64,000 bases of DNA, from positions 7,626,001-7,690,000 of the forward strand of contig NZ_CP011533.1 in the NCBI RefSeq assembly GCF_001704275.1, given 5' to 3'. Within the stretch, counting starts at the first letter, position 1. Each line of letters opens with the position of its first letter. The notes under the pieces are model-generated. The model was given only the letters and a program-made list of their open reading frames with translations, ran no database searches and was not told where the DNA came from. Shown piece by piece: positions 32,028 through 40,928 of the stretch. The DNA comes from Streptomyces noursei ATCC 11455 (GTDB lineage Bacteria; Actinomycetota; Actinomycetes; Streptomycetales; Streptomycetaceae). A program made the translations under genes and the position numbers.

Positions 32028-32957
32028 TCAGACGCCTGCCGTCAGCCCCTTGCGGAAGACCGTGGAACTGCGCCTGACCGTCATGCCCACCCGCAGGTAC
32101 AGGGTGAGCGCGCCGGTGTCCGAGTGGGTCCACAGGGTGCAGGTCCGCCGGCCCTGTCGGTGGAAGGCGCGGAAGGCGTGGCGCAGCAGGAGGCGGGCCA
32201 CGCCCCGGTTGCGGTGGTCGCGGTGGACCGCGACCTGCTCCAGAAGGCCCTCGCCCGTGTCGTGCAGGTCCAACGACATGACGGCGCCGACGAGTTGGCC
32301 GTCGACGAAGGCGAGCGGCGACATGGCGGGCGCGAAGGTGGGCCGGTCGACGGTGTGCCGGGCCCATTCCTCGTACGGCATGCGGCGCGGTTGCCATGCG
32401 GCGAAGGCGTCCTCGACGAGCCGGTGCGCGGCGTGCTCGTCGCCGGCGCGGAACGGCCGGATCGTGACGCCCGGGGGCGGCTCGGGCAGCTCGGGCGCCT
32501 CCGGCTCGTCGGGCATCGTGAACTCCAGCAGCCAGGCGGTCACCAGCGGCGCGTACCCGCGCGACCGCAGCAGTGCGACGGCGTGCGCGTCGTCGTCCGG
32601 CACGGTCTGGACGATCCCCTCGCTCCCGGCCCGGCGGGCCCGGGCCTCGGCCCAGTCCAGCAGCGCGGCCCCCAGGCCGCGACCCCGGTGCACGGGGTGG
32701 ACGTCCACCTCGGAACGCCGGTTCACCCAGGCCCGGGCGGCCAACCGGCCCACCCCGTCATGGACCAGCAGGGTGTCCGACTCCGGCACCAGGCCCGGCC
32801 TGTTGAAGTCCGCGGCGATGCCGCCGGGGTCGGTCTGCGCCCGGCCGTGCAGTGCGCGCTCGCACTCCGCGACCAGGCGGTGGATGGCCGGCACGTCGTC
32901 GGCGGTCGCCGGCCGCCCCTGGTAGCCGGCCGGCAGCGCCGGCGTGGGTTCAGGCAT
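32028..32957 (-). CDS. Tandem GNAT acetyltransferase
   Basis: A 309-residue protein with two GNAT domains. The first has DVHPVHRGRGLGAALLDWAE (acetyl-CoA pyrophosphate loop RGRGLGAAL) near residue 95; the second has VAVHRDHRNRGVARLLLRHA near 245 and then CTLWTHSDTGALTLYLRVGM. Both loops keep the R/Q-x-x-G-x-G/A pattern, so both could bind acetyl-CoA. Mycothiol synthase (MshD) has a similar double-GNAT design, but I do not see enough to claim it. No Shine-Dalgarno sequence is found; TAGTCT lies 6 nt before the ATG. Confidence 0.83.
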   Translation of the reverse strand: MPEPTPALPAGYQGRPATADDVPAIHRLVAECERALHGRAQTDPGGIAADFNRPGLVPESDTLLVHDGVGRLAARAWVNRRSEVDVHPVHRGRGLGAALLDWAEARARRAGSEGIVQTVPDDDAHAVALLRSRGYAPLVTAWLLEFTMPDEPEAPELPEPPPGVTIRPFRAGDEHAAHRLVEDAFAAWQPRRMPYEEWARHTVDRPTFAPAMSPLAFVDGQLVGAVMSLDLHDTGEGLLEQVAVHRDHRNRGVARLLLRHAFRAFHRQGRRTCTLWTHSDTGALTLYLRVGMTVRRSSTVFRKGLTAGV

Positions 32958-32963
32958 CCGCGG

Positions 32964-32969
32964 AGACTA
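32964..32969 (-). promoter_or_regulatory. -10 element of a probable leaderless transcript (GNAT gene)
   Basis: On the minus strand TAGTCT is followed by CCGCGG and the ATG at 32957. Confidence 0.5.
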
Positions 32970-32998
32970 CTGCCGATGCGAACGGGCCCGCCATGGCA

Positions 32999-33535
32999 TC
33001 ACTCCGCTTCGGGGCCGGCGCCGGTGCCGGAGCCGCTGATGGAGTCGGAACTGCTGATGGAGTCGGAGCTGCTGGTGACGTCGGAGTCGGCGGCGGTGCG
33101 GCCGGCCAGTCGTTCGTAACGCTGCCGGGCGGCCTGCGGGGTGCCCAGGCCGAGGCCGAAGGAGATCTCCTGCCAGGTCATGCCGCGGCCGCGCGCCATC
33201 TGGAGGAGTCCGGTTTCCAGTTCGTCCATGTCGCCGCGCGCCATGGGCACCAGGCTCAGCGCGGCGGTGATGTCGGCGCGGTCCACCTCCGCTTCGCCGT
33301 CGTGGAGTTCGGCGGCGCCGCTGAGCAGGAACGAGACGATCCGGACGGCTTCGTGGGGGCCGATGAGCGAGGGGTGGACCTGGCGGCGGCGCTGCTCGTC
33401 GGTGGCCGCATGGCGTTCGGCGATGCGGAAGAGGGCGGCGTGGGCGCGGTGCGCGCGGGCCTGGCCGGGATCGGGGGGAGTGAACGGGTCGGCCGGACGG
33501 GCGGATGCGGGCTGCTGCTCCGATGTCGATGACAT
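32999..33535 (-). CDS. HTH DNA-binding protein with repetitive Ser/Asp tail
   Basis: A 178-residue protein. Residues about 60-100 form an EVDRADITAALSLV helical region, followed near 115-145 by an HTH of the sigma-region-4-like kind (RGRGMTWQEISFGLGLGTPQ then AARQRYERLAGR). The C-terminus is low complexity, with SSSDSI repeated, encoded by three 18-bp units at 33032-33085. The target is unknown. The ATG at 33535 sits 6 nt after CACTCT, with a consensus TTGACA 18 bp upstream of that hexamer, so the transcript is probably leaderless. A palindrome covers the -35, suggesting autoregulation. Confidence 0.7.
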   Translation of the reverse strand: MSSTSEQQPASARPADPFTPPDPGQARAHRAHAALFRIAERHAATDEQRRRQVHPSLIGPHEAVRIVSFLLSGAAELHDGEAEVDRADITAALSLVPMARGDMDELETGLLQMARGRGMTWQEISFGLGLGTPQAARQRYERLAGRTAADSDVTSSSDSISSSDSISGSGTGAGPEAE

Positions 33536-33541
33536 GCCGTC

Positions 33542-33575
33542 AGAGTGCCCTCTCGCGCACCTCGTTGTCAATGAG
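33542..33575 (-). promoter_or_regulatory. Promoter with consensus -35 and overlapping palindrome
   Basis: Minus strand: TTGACA (33571-33566), 18-bp spacer, CACTCT (33547-33542), then 6 nt to the ATG of the HTH gene. CTCGTTGTCAATGAG at 33561-33575 is a near-perfect 15-bp palindrome centred on the -35 hexamer, well placed for repression. It lies in the 355-bp divergent gap before the peptidase gene. Confidence 0.6.
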
Positions 33576-33878
33576 ATGTTGTGAACGGACTGTTCAAGTG
33601 AGTCGTTCGGTGAGGACGTTGGAGGCCGCCCCGGTCATCCGCACCGTAGAAACGCGCCGGGGCGCTGCTGCCGACGCCCCTGCCGCTGCCGCGCTCACCG
33701 CGGGCGGTCCCGGCCCTGGCGTCCGTCCGGCGGGTCGGGGGCGGGCAGACCCTGGGCCGCCGTGTGGAAGAGGGCCGCTGCCCCGCATCCCGCCGACCGG
33801 GCGGCTGCCCGGCATCCCGGTGCTGGCCGCCGGGCCGGCCCGGGACCGCGTCCGGATGCCCGTTCGGTTCCCCGGCCC

Positions 33879-33884
33879 TACCCT
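33879..33884 (+). promoter_or_regulatory. -10 element of a probable leaderless transcript (peptidase gene)
   Basis: TACCCT is followed by CGGGGT and the ATG at 33891; there is no separate Shine-Dalgarno sequence at proper spacing. Confidence 0.5.
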
Positions 33885-33890
33885 CGGGGT

Positions 33891-35483
33891 ATGCCGGGTC
33901 TTCGCGGATCCCTCGCGGTGCTGGCGGCGGGTGCGCTGTCCGGCGCCCTGGCCGGGATTCCGGCCGCGGTGGCGTCCCCCGGCCCGGACCCGGCCGCCGC
34001 CGGCCCGGACCTCACCCGCTTCTACGCGCAGCGGCCGGCCTGGCAGCCCTGTCCGGCGGGCTTCCCCGGCACCGGACCGTCCCCGTCCTCGCACGGCTCG
34101 CCGCCACCGACCGGCGCCGCGCCGCCGTCCGCCGGCGCGCGCCGCTTCCAGTGCGCCCGGCTGGAGGTCCCGCGCGACTACGCCCACCCCGAGCGCGGCA
34201 CGCTGCGCGTGCAACTGGTCCGGCTGCCGGCGACCGGGCCCGGCAAGCGGCTCGGTTCGCTGGTCATCAACCCCGGCGGCCCCGGCGACTCGGGCGTGAA
34301 CTACCTCGTCGGCAACAGCGACGGCTTCGCTCACCTCGGCCAGCGCTACGACCTGGTGAGCTTCGACCCGCGCGGCACCGGCCACACCGAACCGATCTCC
34401 TGCGGCACCGGCTACACCCCGGCCGGCGGCACCGGCGCGGACAGCCTCGGCGCCAACGAGAAGCGCATCAACGAAGCCTGCGGCCGGTACTCCGGCGAGC
34501 TGCTGCCCTGGGTCGGCACCCCCGACGTCGCCCGGGACATGGACGTCCTGCGGTCCGCCGTCGGCGACCGCAAGCTCAACTACCTGGGCTTCTCCTACGG
34601 CACCCGGCTCGGCTCGGTCTACGCTCACACCTTCCCCCGCACCGCCGGCCGGTTGGTGCTGGACAGCGTCGAGGATCCGACCAAGAACACCTGGCAGACC
34701 GCGGTCGCCCAGGCCCGCGGCTTCCAGCGGGTGCTCGACGACTTCGCCACCGACTGCGTGCACACCGGCCACTGCCCGATGGGCTCCGAAGACGCGACCG
34801 TACGACGGCAACTCACCGATTGGTACCAGAAGTTGACGGACCATCCGCTGAAGGTGCGGGGCACGCAGGTCGACGGCACGGCCTATGTCTACGCGCTGCG
34901 GCAGTCCCTCTACAGCCGGGACAGCTGGCCCGCCCTGCGGGACGCCCTGGCGCAGCTGCGCGACGGGGACGGGTCCGGGATCCTCCAGCTGAGCGGCAAC
35001 GGGGGCGGCAGCACCGGCACCGCCGCCCGTCGCCCCGGGCTCGCCGCGACCGCGGCGATGCCCTCCCAGGACCAACTGGCCCTCCGGGCGATCAGCTGCC
35101 GGGACACCTCCGAGCGCTACGGCCCCGCCGACTTCCCGCGCGCCCAGCGCGAACTCACCCAGGCGTCCCCGCTCTTCGGCCCGGACATCGCCCCGACACT
35201 GCTGGACTGCTACGGCTGGCCCGTCCCGGGCGACGACTCCTCCCGCGACGTGGCCGCCCACGACGCACCGCCGGCCCTGCTCGTCGCCACCACCGACGAC
35301 CCGGCCACACCGTACGAGGGCGCCGCGCACATGGCCCGGGCGCTGGGCAACGGCAGCGTGGTGCTGACGTACCACGGCGAGGGACACGCCGCGTACCCCT
35401 CCGGCAACCCGTGCGTGCGGCAGAAGGTGGACGCGTTCCTGATGGACGGGGTGCTGCCGGTGGGCGGCACGGGCTGTCGCTGA
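33891..35483 (+). CDS. Secreted tripeptidyl aminopeptidase-like alpha/beta hydrolase (Tap/SlpD/SlpE family)
   Basis: A 530-residue exported hydrolase. Residues 1-28 are a signal peptide (AGALSGALAGIPAAVASPG). Then come FQCARLEVPRDYAHP, LVINPGGPGDSG (oxyanion loop), VSFDPRGTGHTEPISC, and the nucleophile elbow LGFSYGTRLG with Ser235. The C-terminal TAP-like domain has LLVATTDDPATPYEGA with the acid and YHGEGHAAY with the histidine. Streptomyces relatives remove N-terminal tripeptides from secreted proteins or act as mycelium-bound esterases. Several cysteines suggest disulfides, in keeping with secretion. The ATG at 33891 follows TACCCT by 6 nt. It converges with the Ku gene. Confidence 0.87.
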   Translation: MPGLRGSLAVLAAGALSGALAGIPAAVASPGPDPAAAGPDLTRFYAQRPAWQPCPAGFPGTGPSPSSHGSPPPTGAAPPSAGARRFQCARLEVPRDYAHPERGTLRVQLVRLPATGPGKRLGSLVINPGGPGDSGVNYLVGNSDGFAHLGQRYDLVSFDPRGTGHTEPISCGTGYTPAGGTGADSLGANEKRINEACGRYSGELLPWVGTPDVARDMDVLRSAVGDRKLNYLGFSYGTRLGSVYAHTFPRTAGRLVLDSVEDPTKNTWQTAVAQARGFQRVLDDFATDCVHTGHCPMGSEDATVRRQLTDWYQKLTDHPLKVRGTQVDGTAYVYALRQSLYSRDSWPALRDALAQLRDGDGSGILQLSGNGGGSTGTAARRPGLAATAAMPSQDQLALRAISCRDTSERYGPADFPRAQRELTQASPLFGPDIAPTLLDCYGWPVPGDDSSRDVAAHDAPPALLVATTDDPATPYEGAAHMARALGNGSVVLTYHGEGHAAYPSGNPCVRQKVDAFLMDGVLPVGGTGCR

Positions 35484-35547
35484 CCGGCCACGGTCGCCCG
35501 GTCGCCGCCCGCGGCGCCCGGCCCGTACGCCCGGCCCGGCGTGGGCC

Positions 35548-36687
35548 TCATCCCGCCTTCCGGCCGCGGCCGGTGGCCCGCTTGGCCGCCGCGGTCTTCC
35601 GGGCGGTTCCCGCGGTCTTCCGGGCCGTGCCCGCGGCCTTCTGCGCGCCGCTGCCCCTGGCCGCCGCGGTCGTCTTCTTCCCGGCCGGGGAACCGGCCTT
35701 CGCCGTCCCCGTCCCTGTCCCCGTCCCCGTGCCCGCCGCCGTGGCCTTGGCGGGCTTGCGCTGCGCGGTCCTGCCAGCCGCCGCGGTCTTGCCCGCGGCG
35801 GCGGTCTTCCGGGAAGCGGTCTTGCGGGCCGCCGTCCTCGTCGCCGTACGGCCGGTCGGGCGCCCGTCGCCGCTGCCGTCCGCCTCCGCCGCCTCGTCGA
35901 GCTCGCCGCGGGCCCGCTTCGCGGCCCGCACGCTGTCCTGGAGCGCCGCCATCAGGTCCATCACCCGGCCCGCCGGCGGCTCCTCGCCGGCCTCGAACTC
36001 GGGCTCGCGGTGCGCGAGCTTGGCCGCGACGATCTCCTCCAGGGCCTCCCGGTAGTGGTCGTGCACGTCCTCCTCGGACAGCCCGCCGAAGGAGTCCATC
36101 AGCGTCTCCGCCGCCCGTACCTCGGCGGCGGCGACCTTGACCTCCCGGTCCGGGAGGACACCGGTCATCGGACGGATCTGGTGCGGCCACAGCAGCACCT
36201 GCATGACCAGCACGTCCTCCACCGGCCGGATCATGGCCAGGGTCTCCCGGCCGTGCAGCGCGATCTTGCCCAGGCCCACCCGCCGGTGCCGCTCCATCGC
36301 GTCCCGCAGCAGGGCGTAGGGCTTGGCCGCCGCGGGGCCGTCGGCGCCCAGGTAGTAGCCCTTGCCGATCTGGAGCGGATCGATGTCGCCGCCGGCGACG
36401 AAGGCCAGGATGGTCAGGGTCCTGGCGGTCGGCAGCGGCAGCGCGTCCAGGTCGTCGTCGGTCAGCGGGACGATGGTGTCGTCGTCGGTCCGGTAGCCGC
36501 GGCCGATCTCGTCGGGGGAGACCTCGGTGCCTTCGAGGGAGCAGACCGGCTGGTTGCGGACCCGTCCGCCGTCCGCCGTGTGGATCCGCACGAAGCTGAC
36601 CGAGGCGGCGGCGTCGGTGGCGTTGTAGGCGGCCACCGGGATCGTGACCAGGCCGAAGCTGAGGGAGAACTTCGCGGTGGGGCGCAT
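35548..36687 (-). CDS. ku: Ku-family DNA end-binding protein of non-homologous end joining
   Basis: A 379-residue bacterial Ku. The core (1-255) begins FSLSFGLVTIPVAAYNAT and contains GYYLGADGPAAAKPYALLRDA and VLVMQVLLWPHQIRP. After residue 270 a tail of about 110 residues consists of Lys/Ala/Thr repeats (KTAAAGKTAA, RKTAGTARKTAAAKRA) with a GT dipeptide run, like eukaryotic histone H1. Such basic tails help bacterial Ku bind DNA and interact with ligase. No LigD is adjacent; an ATP-dependent LigB lies at 6399. GAAGGCGG is upstream of the ATG. It is divergent from the HhH protein gene. Confidence 0.93.
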   Translation of the reverse strand: MRPTAKFSLSFGLVTIPVAAYNATDAAASVSFVRIHTADGGRVRNQPVCSLEGTEVSPDEIGRGYRTDDDTIVPLTDDDLDALPLPTARTLTILAFVAGGDIDPLQIGKGYYLGADGPAAAKPYALLRDAMERHRRVGLGKIALHGRETLAMIRPVEDVLVMQVLLWPHQIRPMTGVLPDREVKVAAAEVRAAETLMDSFGGLSEEDVHDHYREALEEIVAAKLAHREPEFEAGEEPPAGRVMDLMAALQDSVRAAKRARGELDEAAEADGSGDGRPTGRTATRTAARKTASRKTAAAGKTAAAGRTAQRKPAKATAAGTGTGTGTGTAKAGSPAGKKTTAAARGSGAQKAAGTARKTAGTARKTAAAKRATGRGRKAG

Positions 36688-36763
36688 GGGAGCCGCCTTC
36701 GTGGTGCGGTTCGGTGCCGTACCAGCCTAGGTCGGGTCCGCGACGTCCCGCCTGCCGGCCGAC

Positions 36764-36830
36764 GCCGACCACCCGGACGCCCGACCACCCGTACGCCGGA
36801 CCGTCGGGCGCCGACCACCCGGACGCCCGA
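36764..36830. repeat. Direct repeats in the ku / HhH divergent promoter region
   Basis: A 21-bp sequence beginning GCCGACCACCCGGACGCC occurs identically at 36764-36784 and 36810-36830, with a partial copy (CGACCACCCGTACGCC, 36782-36797) between them. This is in the 278-bp gap between two divergent DNA-repair-type genes, so it may be a shared control region. Confidence 0.7.
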
Positions 36831-36965
36831 GCATTCCGGCCGGGCCGACCGGGTACCCCGCACGCAGTGGTCGGCCGTGCCGCTGCGCGGTCGCTCGTTC
36901 CGCGCCGCCCCGAGCGCCCGGACGCCGCGCCGACCCGCCCCCCGCCCGAACCCCGGAGGCACCCG

Positions 36966-37631
36966 ATGAGCCCGCGCCCCGCCCACCAGGACCTCGTCCG
37001 GGCCCTGCTGGACCGCCACGGACGGACCTACGCCGCCGAGGCCGGGATCCGTCTGCGCGACACCCCGCAACCGCTCTACCAGCTCCTGGTCCTCGCCGAC
37101 CTGCTCGGTGCGCGGATCCGCGCCTCGGTTGCGGTGGCGGCGGCCCGCGCCCTGTTCCACGCCGGGCTGGGCACGCCCCGGCGGATGGCCGACGCGCCCT
37201 GGCGGCAGCGGGTCGAGGCGCTCGGCGCGGGCGGCTACCGCCGCTACGACGAGAGCACCGCCACCCGCCTCGGCGACGGGGCGCGGCTCCTGCTGGACCG
37301 CTACGGCGGCGATCTGCGGCGGATGCGGGAGGCGGCCGACGGCGACCTCGGGGCGCTGCGCGGCGCGCTCCAGGAACTGCCGGGCGTCGGGCCGGCCGGA
37401 TCCGGCATCTTCGTCCGCGAAGTGCAGGGCGTATGGCCGGAGTTCGCCCCGTACCTCGACGCCAAGGCCCTCCAGGGCGCCCGGCGGTTGGGGCTGCCGG
37501 AGGACCCGGACCGGCTGCGCCGGCTGGTGCCCGCGGCCGGGACCGCCGCGCTGGCCTCGGCGCTGGTGCGCGCGGCGCTGGACCCGTCGGTGGCCGAGGA
37601 GGTGCGGGAACGGGCCGGGCAGTTCGCCTGA
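36966..37631 (+). CDS. HhH-GPD-type (endonuclease III-like) protein
   Basis: A 221-residue helical protein with LYQLLVLADLLGARIRASVA at the start and a helix-hairpin-helix LQELPGVGPAGSGIF near residue 137, followed by WPEFAPYLDAKALQGARRLGLP. It looks like the endonuclease III/base-excision superfamily, but the catalytic lysine in the hairpin (LPGVG-x-K in Nth) is replaced (PAGSGIF) and there is no Fe-S cysteine cluster, so it may be a catalytically altered member. CCGGAGG lies 6 nt upstream of the ATG. It is divergent from ku, which makes a repair link plausible. Confidence 0.72.
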   Translation: MSPRPAHQDLVRALLDRHGRTYAAEAGIRLRDTPQPLYQLLVLADLLGARIRASVAVAAARALFHAGLGTPRRMADAPWRQRVEALGAGGYRRYDESTATRLGDGARLLLDRYGGDLRRMREAADGDLGALRGALQELPGVGPAGSGIFVREVQGVWPEFAPYLDAKALQGARRLGLPEDPDRLRRLVPAAGTAALASALVRAALDPSVAEEVRERAGQFA

Positions 37632-37726
37632 CGGACCGTCAAGAAGCGGGCGGGGCAGGCGAGAACGGTCGGCGGGGGGCGGCCGGAAGCGGACGGTGGC
37701 GGCCGGTCTCGGCGAAGGAGCGGCGG

Positions 37727-40192
37727 TCACCCCGTCCAGGTCCACTCCGCGACGTCCGGCAGGTCCGTGCCGTGCTCCCGGATCCAGGCGTGGTGCCGGG
37801 TCCGGACGTCCGCCATCGCCTGCCGCAGCGCCACCGCGTGGGCGCCCAGCCCCGGCACCCGGTCCACCACGTCCATCACCAGCCGGAACCGGTCGAGGTC
37901 GTTGAGGACGACCATGTCGAACGGCGTGGTGGTGGTGCCCTGCTCCTTGTAGCCGCGGACGTGCAGGTGCCGGTGGCCGGTCCGGCGGTAGCAGAGCCGG
38001 TGGATCAGCCAGGGGTAGCCGTGATAGGCGAAGATGATCGGTTTGTCGGGGGTGAACAGGGCGTCGAACTCGGAGTCCGGCATCCCGTGCGGATGGACGT
38101 CGGCCGGCAGCAACCGGGTCATGTCGACGACGTTGACCACCCGCACGGCCAGCTCCGGCAGATGGCGGCGCAGCAGGTCGGCGGCGGCCAGCGTCTCCTG
38201 CGTCGGGACGTCCCCGGCGCAGGCCAGCACCACGTCCGGGGGCGAGGCGTCCGTGCTGCGCGCGGGGGCGAGACCGCGCGCGAGCCCGCCGTTCTCGGTG
38301 CCCGCCCACTCCCAGACGCCGGCGCCGCGGGCGCAGTGCACCCGGGCCTGGTCGAGGGTGAGCCAGTCGAAGCAGGGCTGCTTGCCGGCCACGATCACAT
38401 TGACGTGGTCGCGGCTGCGCAGCGCGTGGTCGGCCACCACCAGCAGGGTGTTGGCGTCCGGCGGCAGATAGACCCGGACGACCTCGGGGCTCTTGTTGAG
38501 GACGTGGTCGACGAAGCCGGGGTCCTGGTGGGAGAAGCCGTTGTGGTCCTGCCGCCAGACGTGCGAGGTGAGGAGGTAGTTCAGGGAGGCGACGGGCCGC
38601 CGCCAGGGCAGCCGGCGCGCCGTCCGCAGCCACTTGACGTGCTGGTTGACCATCGAGTCGACGATGTGCGCGAACGCCTCGTAGCTGGAGAACAACCCGT
38701 GCCGCCCGGTGAGCAGATAGCCCTCCAGCCAGCCCTGGCAGAGGTGTTCGGAGAGCACCTCCATCACCCGGCCGTCGCGCGCGAGGTGCTCGTCGGTGGG
38801 GAGCGTGGCCGCCTGCCACGCCTTGCCGGTGGCGCCGTAGACGGCGTCCAGCCGGTTCGAGGCGGTCTCGTCCGGGCCGACGAGCCGGAAGTCGCGGCGC
38901 CCGGCGGTCGCCGCCATGACGTCGGCCAACAGGGTGCCGAGCACCCGGGTCGGCTCGTGCAGCGCGGTGCCGGGCTTGGCCACCTCGACCGCGTGCCGTT
39001 CCAGCGGCGGCAGCGGCAGCTCGCGCAGCAGCAGGCCGCCGTTGGCGTGCGGGGAGGCGCCCAGCCGGCGCCGGCCCTCGGGCAGGCACGCCAGCACCGC
39101 CGGCCGGGGCCGCCCCGCCTCGTCGAACAGTTCCTCCGGCCGGTACGAGCGCAGCCACTGCTCCAGTTGGTGCCGGTGGTCGGCGTGGTCGCGCACCCCG
39201 GCCAGCGGGACCTGATGGGCGCGCCAGGTGCCCTCCACGGGCTGCCCGTCCACCTCCCGCGGACCGGTCCAGCCCTTGGGCGTGCGCAGCACGATCGCCG
39301 GCCACCGGGGGCGCCCGGCGTCGCCGTCCGCGCGGGCCCGCCGCTGGATCGCCGCGATCCGGTCCAGCGCCCGGTCCAGGGCGGCGGCCATCGCCTGGTG
39401 CACCGCGGCCGGGTCGTCGCCGGTGACGTGCAGCGGGTCGTGGCCGTAGCCGCGCAGCAGGGCGTCCAACTCGTCCTCGGGGATGCGGGCCAGCACCGTC
39501 GGATTGGCGATCTTGTAGCCGTTGAGGTGCAGGATCGGCAGCACCGCGCCGTCGTGCACCGGGTCCAGGAACTTGGTGGCGTGCCAGGACGCGGCGAGCG
39601 GTCCGGTCTCGGCCTCGCCGTCGCCGATCACGCAGGCGACCAGCAGTTCCGGGTTGTCGAAGGCCGCGCCGTAGGCATGGGTGAGGGAGTAGCCCAGTTC
39701 GCCGCCCTCGTGGATGGAGCCCGGGGTCTCGGGCGCGACATGGCTCGGCACCCCGCCGGGGAACGAGAACTGCCGGAACAGCCGCGCCATCCCCGCCGCG
39801 TCCCGGGTGACGTCCGGGTACGTCTCGGTGTACGTCCCGTCCAGCCAGGAGTTGGCCAGGACCGCCGGCCCGCCGTGCCCCGGCCCCCAGACGCACAGTG
39901 CGTCCAGTTCCCGGGCCTTGATCACCCGGTTGAGGTGGGTGTGCACCAGGTTCAGACCGGGGGAGGTGCCCCAGTGGCCCAGCAGCCGGGGTTTGATGTG
40001 CTCCGGGCGCAGTTGCTCGGACAGCAGCGGGTTGGCCATCAGGTAGATCTGCCCGGCGGAGAGGTAGTTGGCGGCCCGCCAGTGCGCGTCGAGGGCGTTC
40101 AGCTCCCTCGGGTCGAGCGGGGCGGCGGGGTCGGCCGCGCCGGCCGCCGAGGGCGGCGGCGCGGTGGTCGTCGGGTTTCCGGGGTGTCCCAC
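37727..40192 (-). CDS. xfp: Xylulose-5-phosphate/fructose-6-phosphate phosphoketolase
   Basis: An 821-residue thiamine-diphosphate enzyme, normal length for the family. It splits xylulose 5-phosphate (or fructose 6-phosphate) with phosphate to give acetyl phosphate and glyceraldehyde 3-phosphate (or erythrose 4-phosphate). Signatures are [38 protein letters not shown], the TPP motif [44 protein letters not shown] and [21 protein letters not shown]. The GTG at 40192 is taken as the start because GAGGAG lies 9 nt upstream; the reading frame is open much further. A DUF5133 gene is 62 bp upstream on the same strand and may share its transcript. Confidence 0.95.
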   Translation of the reverse strand: MGHPGNPTTTAPPPSAAGAADPAAPLDPRELNALDAHWRAANYLSAGQIYLMANPLLSEQLRPEHIKPRLLGHWGTSPGLNLVHTHLNRVIKARELDALCVWGPGHGGPAVLANSWLDGTYTETYPDVTRDAAGMARLFRQFSFPGGVPSHVAPETPGSIHEGGELGYSLTHAYGAAFDNPELLVACVIGDGEAETGPLAASWHATKFLDPVHDGAVLPILHLNGYKIANPTVLARIPEDELDALLRGYGHDPLHVTGDDPAAVHQAMAAALDRALDRIAAIQRRARADGDAGRPRWPAIVLRTPKGWTGPREVDGQPVEGTWRAHQVPLAGVRDHADHRHQLEQWLRSYRPEELFDEAGRPRPAVLACLPEGRRRLGASPHANGGLLLRELPLPPLERHAVEVAKPGTALHEPTRVLGTLLADVMAATAGRRDFRLVGPDETASNRLDAVYGATGKAWQAATLPTDEHLARDGRVMEVLSEHLCQGWLEGYLLTGRHGLFSSYEAFAHIVDSMVNQHVKWLRTARRLPWRRPVASLNYLLTSHVWRQDHNGFSHQDPGFVDHVLNKSPEVVRVYLPPDANTLLVVADHALRSRDHVNVIVAGKQPCFDWLTLDQARVHCARGAGVWEWAGTENGGLARGLAPARSTDASPPDVVLACAGDVPTQETLAAADLLRRHLPELAVRVVNVVDMTRLLPADVHPHGMPDSEFDALFTPDKPIIFAYHGYPWLIHRLCYRRTGHRHLHVRGYKEQGTTTTPFDMVVLNDLDRFRLVMDVVDRVPGLGAHAVALRQAMADVRTRHHAWIREHGTDLPDVAEWTWTG

Positions 40193-40254
40193 GCTCGGCT
40201 CCTCGGTTCGCGCGGTGCGTGCGGCGGCTCGGCCCGGCGCGTCGGCTGCGTGCC

Positions 40255-40491
40255 CTATCGGTTGCGTCGTTCGACGGTCCGGGGCGCCGCCCGGTCCGTC
40301 GCGAGGTACTGCTCCGCCTCGATGATCGCCTCGTGGACGGTGCGCCGGCCCATCAGCACGCACAGCGTGTACGCGAGGTCCTCCAGCCGACGCCGGGCCA
40401 CCGGGTCGTGCGGGTCGGCGAGCACCACCCGCTCCCAGACGCGGTAGCGCCGCAGCAGCGAGGCGAGTACGGACTTGTCCGGCAGCAGCAT
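40255..40491 (-). CDS. DUF5133 family small protein
   Basis: A 78-residue protein beginning [20 protein letters not shown], with [20 protein letters not shown] in the second half. This is the DUF5133 domain, a small helical family frequent in Streptomyces, often near stress or redox genes; function unknown. The ATG at 40491 is preferred since GGGAGAAGAAG precedes it by 6 nt. An ATG seven codons earlier (40512) would contain that ribosome-binding site within the coding region. It precedes the phosphoketolase gene. Confidence 0.75.
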   Translation of the reverse strand: MLLPDKSVLASLLRRYRVWERVVLADPHDPVARRRLEDLAYTLCVLMGRRTVHEAIIEAEQYLATDRAAPRTVERRNR

Positions 40492-40640
40492 GCCGTCTTC
40501 TTCTCCCGACATCGGCCCGGCGTGCGTGCCCGGGGCGGCTGGCGGGCGCGTCGAAGGTGCGCCCGGACCGGAGTGGCTCCCACCTTGCGCCGGGCGGGCG
40601 GTCGCTGCAACCGGACGGGCCCACCGCCGGCCGCCCGGCC

Positions 40641-40820
40641 TCAGTCGGGCGGCTCGGGCGCCGGGTCCTCGCCGGGGCGGGCGCCGGGCGGCTCCTCGGG
40701 GGCCGTACGGGGGTCCTCCGCGGGCTCCTCGGCCGGCTCGGGCGTCCCCGGGTCGTGCGGCACCGGCCGCGGTCCACTGGGCACGGGCCCCGGCCCGTCA
40801 CCCGTCGTTGCCCTGCTCAT
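40641..40820 (-). CDS. Small acidic Pro/Glu-rich protein
   Basis: A 59-codon frame, [20 protein letters not shown] then repeated [15 protein letters not shown] segments to a PEPPD end. Composition is strongly biased to Pro, Glu, Gly and Asp with no hydrophobic core, so it is probably disordered. Support is modest: ATG start, AGGAG about 14 nt upstream, and a start 108 bp from the divergent methyltransferase gene. Short acidic proline-rich proteins of this kind recur in Streptomyces, but I cannot name a family. It may instead be non-coding. Confidence 0.4.
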   Translation of the reverse strand: MSRATTGDGPGPVPSGPRPVPHDPGTPEPAEEPAEDPRTAPEEPPGARPGEDPAPEPPD

Positions 40821-40916
40821 GCTGGTGGTACTCGCTCCTGGGTGGTTCCATCGTGCGCCGGTCCGCCGCCCGCCGCCCTTTCACGGAATCCGCCCGCCTC
40901 GGCACCGACCCGTTGA

Positions 40917-40922
40917 TATGTT
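40917..40922 (+). promoter_or_regulatory. -10 element of a probable leaderless transcript (methyltransferase gene)
   Basis: TATGTT is followed by CACGTC and the ATG at 40929; the preceding 150 bp contain no Shine-Dalgarno at proper spacing. Confidence 0.55.
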
Positions 40923-40928
40923 CACGTC

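Noticed and set aside
36462..39896. A 1144-codon open frame on the minus strand across ku, the HhH gene and phosphoketolase
   Set aside because: Shadow frame; the phosphoketolase and Ku motifs are in other frames.
40255..40512. Start of the DUF5133 gene at 40512
   Set aside because: The ribosome-binding sequence GGGAGAAGAAG lies after that ATG and before the one at 40491.
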